Shown here: positions 36,125 to 40,252 of the stretch, piece after piece
Position numbering within the stretch: the stretch's first letter is position 1
Layout: every line of letters begins with the position of its first letter
NCBI GenBank assembly: GCA_026708585.1
Contig: JAPOUQ010000012.1
Span: 1 to 40,252, forward strand
Origin: Gammaproteobacteria bacterium
Lineage (GTDB): Bacteria; Pseudomonadota; Gammaproteobacteria; Arenicellales; Poriferihabitantaceae
Direction of reading: 5' to 3'
Length of the DNA: 40,252 nt
Translations under genes and position numbers: made by a program
Notes under the pieces: generated by a model
Told to the model about the DNA's origin: nothing
The model's input: the letters and a program-made list of their open reading frames with translations, nothing else
Databases searched by the model: none

Positions 36125-37456
36125 ATGGGAATTCATTATCTAAAACAAAGTAAACCGTCTGATGAACGAGCAATGGATGATGTCAAGATACGCTCAGTTG
36201 TTGCGAAGACCCTCCATGAGATTGAACAATCAGGTGACCAAGCAGTCTACGAATTTAGTAAGAAATATGATAATTACTCGCCGGCTTCCTTTCGTTTGTC
36301 CGATAGTGAGGTTGAAGCAATCACATCTAGGGTTTCGACGAGTCAAATGTCTGATATCAAGTTTGCCCATGATCAGGTGGTTAAATTCGCTCAGGCACAA
36401 CGTGATTCAATGCTTGATATCGAAATCGAAACCTTACCCGGGGTAATTTTGGGGCATCGAAACATTCCAGTGCAATCGGTTGGTTGTTATGTACCTGGTG
36501 GAAAGTTTCCAATGGTTGCTTCGGCCCACATGTCGGTAGCAACTGCCAAAGTTGCACAAGTGCCGCGTATTGTAGCTACAACTCCTCCCTTTAATGGAGA
36601 GCCTAATCCAGCTGTGATCGCTGCTATGAAACTGGGCGGTGCCCATGAAATCTATGTATTAGGCGGAATTCAGGCGATTGGTGCCATGGCTATTGGAACG
36701 CAAACGATCAGTCCCGTACATATGTTGGTTGGTCCTGGTAATGCATATGTAGCCGAAGCCAAACGCCAGTTGTATGGACGAGTTGGTATTGACCTTTTTG
36801 CTGGGCCAACAGAAACGATGGTGATAGCAGATGAAACCAGTGCCGATGCTGAACTTTGTGCTACAGACTTGCTTGGACAAGCAGAGCATGGATACAACAG
36901 CCCTTGTGTGTTAGTAACAAACTCACATCAACTAGCCCAAAATACTTTAGGACAAATAGAGCGGATTCTTACTATTCTACCTACAGCTGATACGGCCCGC
37001 ACAAGCTGGGACCACTATGGTGAGGTGATTGTTTGCGATAACTATCAAGAAATGCTGGAAGTTGCGAATGAAATTGCCAGCGAACATGTTCAGGTAATGA
37101 CAGATCGTGATGAATGGTTTTTAGAGAATTTGCATAGCTATGGTGCGCTATTTCTTGGACCACGGACGAATGTTGCAAATGGAGATAAAGTCATTGGTAC
37201 TAATCATACTTTACCAACTAAGAAAGCGGGTCGGTATACAGGTGGCTTGTGGGTTGGAAAATACATAAAAACCCATAGCTATCAGAAAATTATAACGGAT
37301 GAGGCAGCAACACGTATTGGAGAATATGGATCACGCCTTTGTTTATTGGAGGGTTTTGTTGGTCATGCAGAACAGTGCAATATCAGAGTGCGTCGATATG
37401 GAAATATCGACCTTCCCTATGGGGCAGGAGCCCCTCATTCTGATGCTTCAGAGTAA
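36125..37456 (+). CDS. Histidinol-dehydrogenase-like NAD-dependent dehydrogenase, catabolic subgroup
   Basis: This 443-residue protein keeps the zinc and catalytic residues of histidinol dehydrogenase: Q252 and H255 in [11 protein letters not shown]320-H321, D354, H361 and H414. HisD oxidises an alcohol to a carboxylate in two NAD steps. Context and sequence argue against histidine synthesis: no his genes, an ABC importer operon, and resemblance (from memory) to HpsN, the sulfopropanediol dehydrogenase subgroup, in EHGYNSP, NHTLPT and YTGGL. I infer oxidation of a terminal hydroxyl of the imported compound. A C-terminal tail of about 18 residues ([12 protein letters not shown]...) is extra. 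HpsN activity itself is not claimed. Confidence 0.88.
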   Translation: MGIHYLKQSKPSDERAMDDVKIRSVVAKTLHEIEQSGDQAVYEFSKKYDNYSPASFRLSDSEVEAITSRVSTSQMSDIKFAHDQVVKFAQAQRDSMLDIEIETLPGVILGHRNIPVQSVGCYVPGGKFPMVASAHMSVATAKVAQVPRIVATTPPFNGEPNPAVIAAMKLGGAHEIYVLGGIQAIGAMAIGTQTISPVHMLVGPGNAYVAEAKRQLYGRVGIDLFAGPTETMVIADETSADAELCATDLLGQAEHGYNSPCVLVTNSHQLAQNTLGQIERILTILPTADTARTSWDHYGEVIVCDNYQEMLEVANEIASEHVQVMTDRDEWFLENLHSYGALFLGPRTNVANGDKVIGTNHTLPTKKAGRYTGGLWVGKYIKTHSYQKIITDEAATRIGEYGSRLCLLEGFVGHAEQCNIRVRRYGNIDLPYGAGAPHSDASE

Positions 37457-37503
37457 TTCTATATGAACTCACAACATGTCGTGAATTGCTGTTAGGTAAG
37501 AGG

Positions 37504-37989
37504 ATGTTCTTCGAGTTTGAAACCTTAGTGGGACCTGAGTGGATTGACTATAACGGTCATATGCGTGATTCGAATTATGGTTTGGTTTTCAGTCTTGCAG
37601 TCGATGCGATGCAAAACGAAGTTGGGCTTGATGCAGCTTATCGAGAGCGAACAGGGTGTACGATCTATCTATTGGAAGATCATAAATTCTATTTGAGAGA
37701 AGTGAAACAAGGTGATCGATTGCAGGTTATAACTTATGTCATGGGTGTTGATAACAAACGGTTTCACTTATATATGATAATGAAAAGAGACCAGATTGAA
37801 GTATGTGTAGGTGAGTTTATGGAAATACATGTACAGCAATATCCATCACCTTACAGCACTTCTATGCCCTTGGAAATTCAACAGCGTTTGATGGCATATC
37901 AAAAAAGTTTGAAAGAAGGTACAGAGCCTTTTCTCAGATCACGGCCAATTGGTTTGTTATCGCCCAAACTTACTGGTAGCTATTATTAA
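37504..37989 (+). CDS. Hotdog-fold acyl-CoA thioesterase
   Basis: This 161-residue protein belongs to the 4HBT/YbgC-like hotdog family. The start of the fold, WIDYNGHMRDSNYGLVFSLAVDAM, has the catalytic-type aspartate, and TIYLLEDHKFYLREVKQGDRLQV follows. It resembles, from memory, the betainyl-CoA thioesterases of carnitine-degradation clusters, but the partner genes of that pathway (carnitine dehydrogenase and the keto-acid cleavage enzyme) are absent. As last gene of the operon it may release CoA from the end product. I prefer the ATG at 37504, with AGG seven bases upstream; an in-frame TTG at 37486 is possible. Confidence 0.85.
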   Translation: MFFEFETLVGPEWIDYNGHMRDSNYGLVFSLAVDAMQNEVGLDAAYRERTGCTIYLLEDHKFYLREVKQGDRLQVITYVMGVDNKRFHLYMIMKRDQIEVCVGEFMEIHVQQYPSPYSTSMPLEIQQRLMAYQKSLKEGTEPFLRSRPIGLLSPKLTGSYY

Positions 37990-38136
37990 CTGACACCTCC
38001 GGTTCTCTGTCTATCCAGAAAAATCTGTAGCAATGGTATTGGGTATTTAAATCTGTCTTTTGGAGTAATTTTCCAGCAAACTGCCTAGAGTTGCAAAGCC
38101 AGCAAAATAGTGGAAATTCATTCAGTACAGTTAAGG

Positions 38137-38720
38137 TTATAGCTCCTCGGTTTTGAATTTGCTATAGCCTTCATAATAATAGCTAACATCAATGCCTCTC
38201 ATAAACAGGTTTCGATCATCAATTTGGTTAGTCAGGGCATTTTCAGTAGCGTTTTGATTTCCACATCCTTCACCACGCTACGTTGCATTGCTGAAAGGTA
38301 ATCATCTTTCTCTACAAAATTCCAATCGACTACCAACTGCAACTCCTTTTTTAAAATTAAATCTAACCAGATGCGGGTGGCTCGTCCATTTCCTTCACGG
38401 AAAGGATGGGCAATATTCATCTCTACATATTTCTCAATGATTTGATCAAAGTTGAGTTGTAGCAGGGTATCAATTTATCCTTGTGAGGCATGTAGATACA
38501 TGATCGGTACAAAATGGAAATTACCCTTGGCAATGTTGACCTCACGTACTTTCCCAGCAAAACCATTAATGTGATTTCAATAAATAGTGGTGAATAAAAT
38601 CAAGTTCCGCAAAGGTACCAACTTCCGTTTTATTCATATTGCCGGAGTCGAAAAGCTGTTTGGCTGTTTGCTTGCTTATTTATTCTTCGGCCTTAGCTAG
38701 TTCAACCTGATTCGTGATGT
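38137..38720 (-). pseudogene. Broken Fic/DOC-family protein gene
   Basis: Fic proteins transfer AMP or other groups to targets. The active-site motif HPFREGNGR is intact (near 38395), followed by [12 protein letters not shown]. Family sequence also appears upstream (FAELDFIHHYLL, then INGFAGKVREVNIAKGNF and FVPIMYL) and downstream (QIDDRNLFMRGIDVSYYYEGYSKFKTEEL, stop at 38137). These pieces lie in different frames: one shift near 38570, an in-frame stop at 38475-38477, another shift near 38250, and another stop upstream near 38685. So the gene is dead. Only a 62-codon stretch (38232-38420) remains as an open frame. The type resembles Fic proteins common in Bacteroidetes and gut or host-associated bacteria. 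Confidence 0.85.
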
Positions 38721-38958
38721 TTCACTTATTGCTTAGGGTTGGCGCAAAAATAGGGCATTAGTTTTAGGTTATATTTCTCGATAATCCGGTCGAGTCTTGC
38801 CGGTTCTGGCATTAATTATCCCTCCAATTACCGATTCGACCAATCCAGTTAGGAAAATGGTGATACGATGACTGCTTGGAAAGAAACAAAACTATCCAGC
38901 ACAATCAGGGGCAAACTATCCCATTCCATTCGATTTGATCTGGGAATTGAGTTCTGAC

Positions 38959-39090
38959 TTATTGCGGAAAATAACACTGGGTTAGATTCTTGCCCAAATC
39001 AATGATGTATTCGTACTTCTCTATCCACTGATCAAACAACTGAAATTCTTCGATGATCTGATCTTGTATTTCGTCGATGCTGGAAGACAT
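38959..39090 (-). pseudogene. sufE: sufE 5' fragment
   Basis: Starting at the ATG at 39088-39090, 43 codons read MSSSIDEIQDQIIEEFQLFD followed by QWIEKYEYIIDLGKNL, which is the start of SufE, the sulfur acceptor for the SufS cysteine desulfurase. The frame then leaves homology and stops at 38959. The rest of the protein, including the active cysteine region, is missing or scrambled. It lies just downstream of the sufS remnant, the natural gene order. Confidence 0.75.
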
Positions 39091-39128
39091 GAAATGACTG
39101 GTTTGGTTGTCTAGCTGAATGTAGTTCC

Positions 39129-39746
39129 TTACAAGAGAATGGCGGATGCTTTTTCGACAACGCCTATCAGCGCATCGACATCGGCCTTATTGTTGTAAAA
39201 CGCAAACGATGCCCTCACCGTTCCGACCATTCCATAGAAGTTCATCAGTGGCTGGGTGCAGTAGTCCCCGGTTCTAACCGCAATTCCCATTTAGTCCAGG
39301 ATTGCCCCGACATCGAACGGATGTACTTTTTTCAAGTTGAGGATATGACTCCTGCCCTGTCCTTTGGCCGTCCCGATAAATTCGAAGCCATCAATCTGGC
39401 CCAAACTCCGGCTTGCATAGGCAAGCACATCTTGCTCATGCGCGATCAGTTCGTTTTGATCAAGCTCATCGTAATAATCCGGAGCAGAGTGAAAAGCAAT
39501 GGTATCCAGTTCGATTTCGACATGGTACTGCATTGACCAGGTAGATCCGCCTACCCCCATGGTTTGATTGTGGCAGACATCCGAAGCCGCAAGCACAGTT
39601 AGATCTTCGGGCGGTTGCGCCACGCATACTGAATGCCATTGCAGGCATCGTTGCGTGGAAGGCATGCCTTCAAATTTTGCGAAAGATTCCAGGATGCTCA
39701 CAGTCAATGTGCTGAAAAACGAGAACTTGCATATTTCATCCTGCAT
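39129..39746 (-). pseudogene. sufS: sufS 3' remnant (cysteine desulfurase)
   Basis: The C-terminal part of a SufS-type PLP cysteine desulfurase is visible: ELIAHEQDVLAYASRSLGQI, FEFIGTAKG and VHPFDVGAILD, then a stop (39291-39293), then in the same frame MGIAVRTGDYCTQPLMNFYG and VGTVRASFAFYNNKADVDALIGVVEKASAIL up to a stop at 39129. The nucleophile cysteine (DYCTQP) survives, but the in-frame stop and the absence of the PLP-lysine half show a dead gene. The more upstream part (39550-39746) no longer aligns. With the sufE piece and the Fic ruin it forms a decayed accessory segment, possibly of foreign origin. Confidence 0.78.
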
Positions 39747-39978
39747 GGGTAAGTATGAGAAACGGGTGAATCCGTACCATCACTCATTTATTAATACAAG
39801 GCCCTGTCATCTTCAGAGGGTCTTTCCTGTGAACGAGTACAGTCGAGTCACCCAACGAGCGGTGGGTTTTAGGCACTGAACGGCATTTTACCGGAATCTT
39901 TCGTTATCCAGCGATCGATTCTACTGCGAATGAAATTTATTCCTTGTAAATTGAAAGTATATATTTCAAAATACACAG

Positions 39979-40252
39979 ATGATACAGAGAAGAGTCAAGC
40001 AACGGGTAAAAGAAGCTCTGGGATGTCAGGCCGCAGTGGCCCTTATCGGGCCACGGCAAGTTGGCAAGACGACGCTTGCCTGCGAGATTTGTGAAGAGCG
40101 GGAATCGCTATATCTGGATTTGGAAGATCGGGATGATCGTGAAAAATTATCCGACCCCAGAATGTTTCTGGAAGAATACGAAGACAGGCTGGTAGTTCTC
40201 GATGAAATCCATCGTACTCCTGAAATCTTCCAGACTTTGCGTGGAATCATTG
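39979..40252 (+). CDS. AAA_14 / DUF4143-type ATP-binding protein, 5' part
   Basis: The frame opens at the ATG at 39979 and runs off the right edge, so 91 codons are seen. The start MIQRRVKQRVKEAL leads to Walker A GPRQVGKTT, LYLDLEDRDDR, then Walker B LVVLDEIHRTPEIF and LRGII. This is the opening of the widespread ATPase family with a C-terminal DUF4143 domain, of unknown function and often found in accessory, repeated copies. No clear ribosome site is seen; a TTGAAA/TTTCAA inverted repeat (39948-39967) lies just upstream. Confidence 0.85.
   Translation, partial: MIQRRVKQRVKEALGCQAAVALIGPRQVGKTTLACEICEERESLYLDLEDRDDREKLSDPRMFLEEYEDRLVVLDEIHRTPEIFQTLRGII

Noticed and set aside
36125-37456. 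Biosynthetic hisD
   Set aside because: No other histidine genes nearby, position in an importer operon, subgroup features of catabolic HisD-like enzymes.
28193-37989. Carnitine degradation operon
   Set aside because: Only the thioesterase resembles that pathway; the dehydrogenase and cleavage enzymes are lacking and the importer is ribose-type.
38726-38812. 28-codon minus-strand open frame beginning MPEPARLDRIIEK with a good ribosome site
   Set aside because: Too short and unrecognised; it lies in the decayed segment and is probably the start of another dead gene.

Overview
This window is chromosomal DNA from a proteobacterium, most likely a gammaproteobacterium. Base composition is moderate to slightly AT-rich, judged by eye. 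The main evidence is the order tRNA-Pro / tRNA-Arg / tRNA-His / tRNA-Leu, tig, clpP, clpX, lon, hupB, tRNA-Val, tRNA-Asp, ppiD, which is the classic gammaproteobacterial protein-quality-control block. The bolA-type and grxD pair, htpG, pyrC of the E. coli type, priA and ubiA agree. No species can be named from the sequence alone.

Layout. 1-854: 3' end of an accessory AAA-ATPase/PD-(D/E)XK protein. 1035-1641: ibaG/bolA-like gene and CGFS glutaredoxin. 2056-8162: a translationally coupled AddB-like nuclease and AddA-like helicase-nuclease (double-strand-break processing). 8214-10773: tag and, convergent with it, htpG behind a sigma-32-type promoter. 10774-11746: a long stretch with no convincing gene. 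11747-12481: four tRNAs, one of which, tRNA-Arg(UCU), is split by a 293-nt group I intron. 12572-21199: tig, clpP, clpX, lon, hupB, two tRNAs and ppiD, all on the plus strand. 21245-27389: minus-strand housekeeping genes pyrC, priA, nudix, ubiA and ridA, with a DnaA-box pair and an AT-rich stretch upstream of priA.

28193-37989 is a seven- to eight-gene accessory operon: LacI-type regulator, thiamine-diphosphate enzyme, periplasmic binding protein, double ATPase, two permeases, a histidinol-dehydrogenase-like enzyme and a hotdog thioesterase. It looks like a complete uptake-and-catabolism unit for a small hydroxylated compound. I cannot name the substrate. It is the best candidate here for an undescribed pathway.

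37990-39978 is decayed DNA: a Fic gene with a stop and frameshifts, a sufE fragment and a sufS 3' remnant. At the right edge an AAA_14/DUF4143-type ATPase starts and runs out of the window. Both edges are therefore accessory, while the middle is core chromosome.

The main discoveries to check are the group I intron in tRNA-Arg(UCU), the unassigned catabolic operon with its repeat-bearing promoter and internal terminator, and the DnaA-box cluster by priA.
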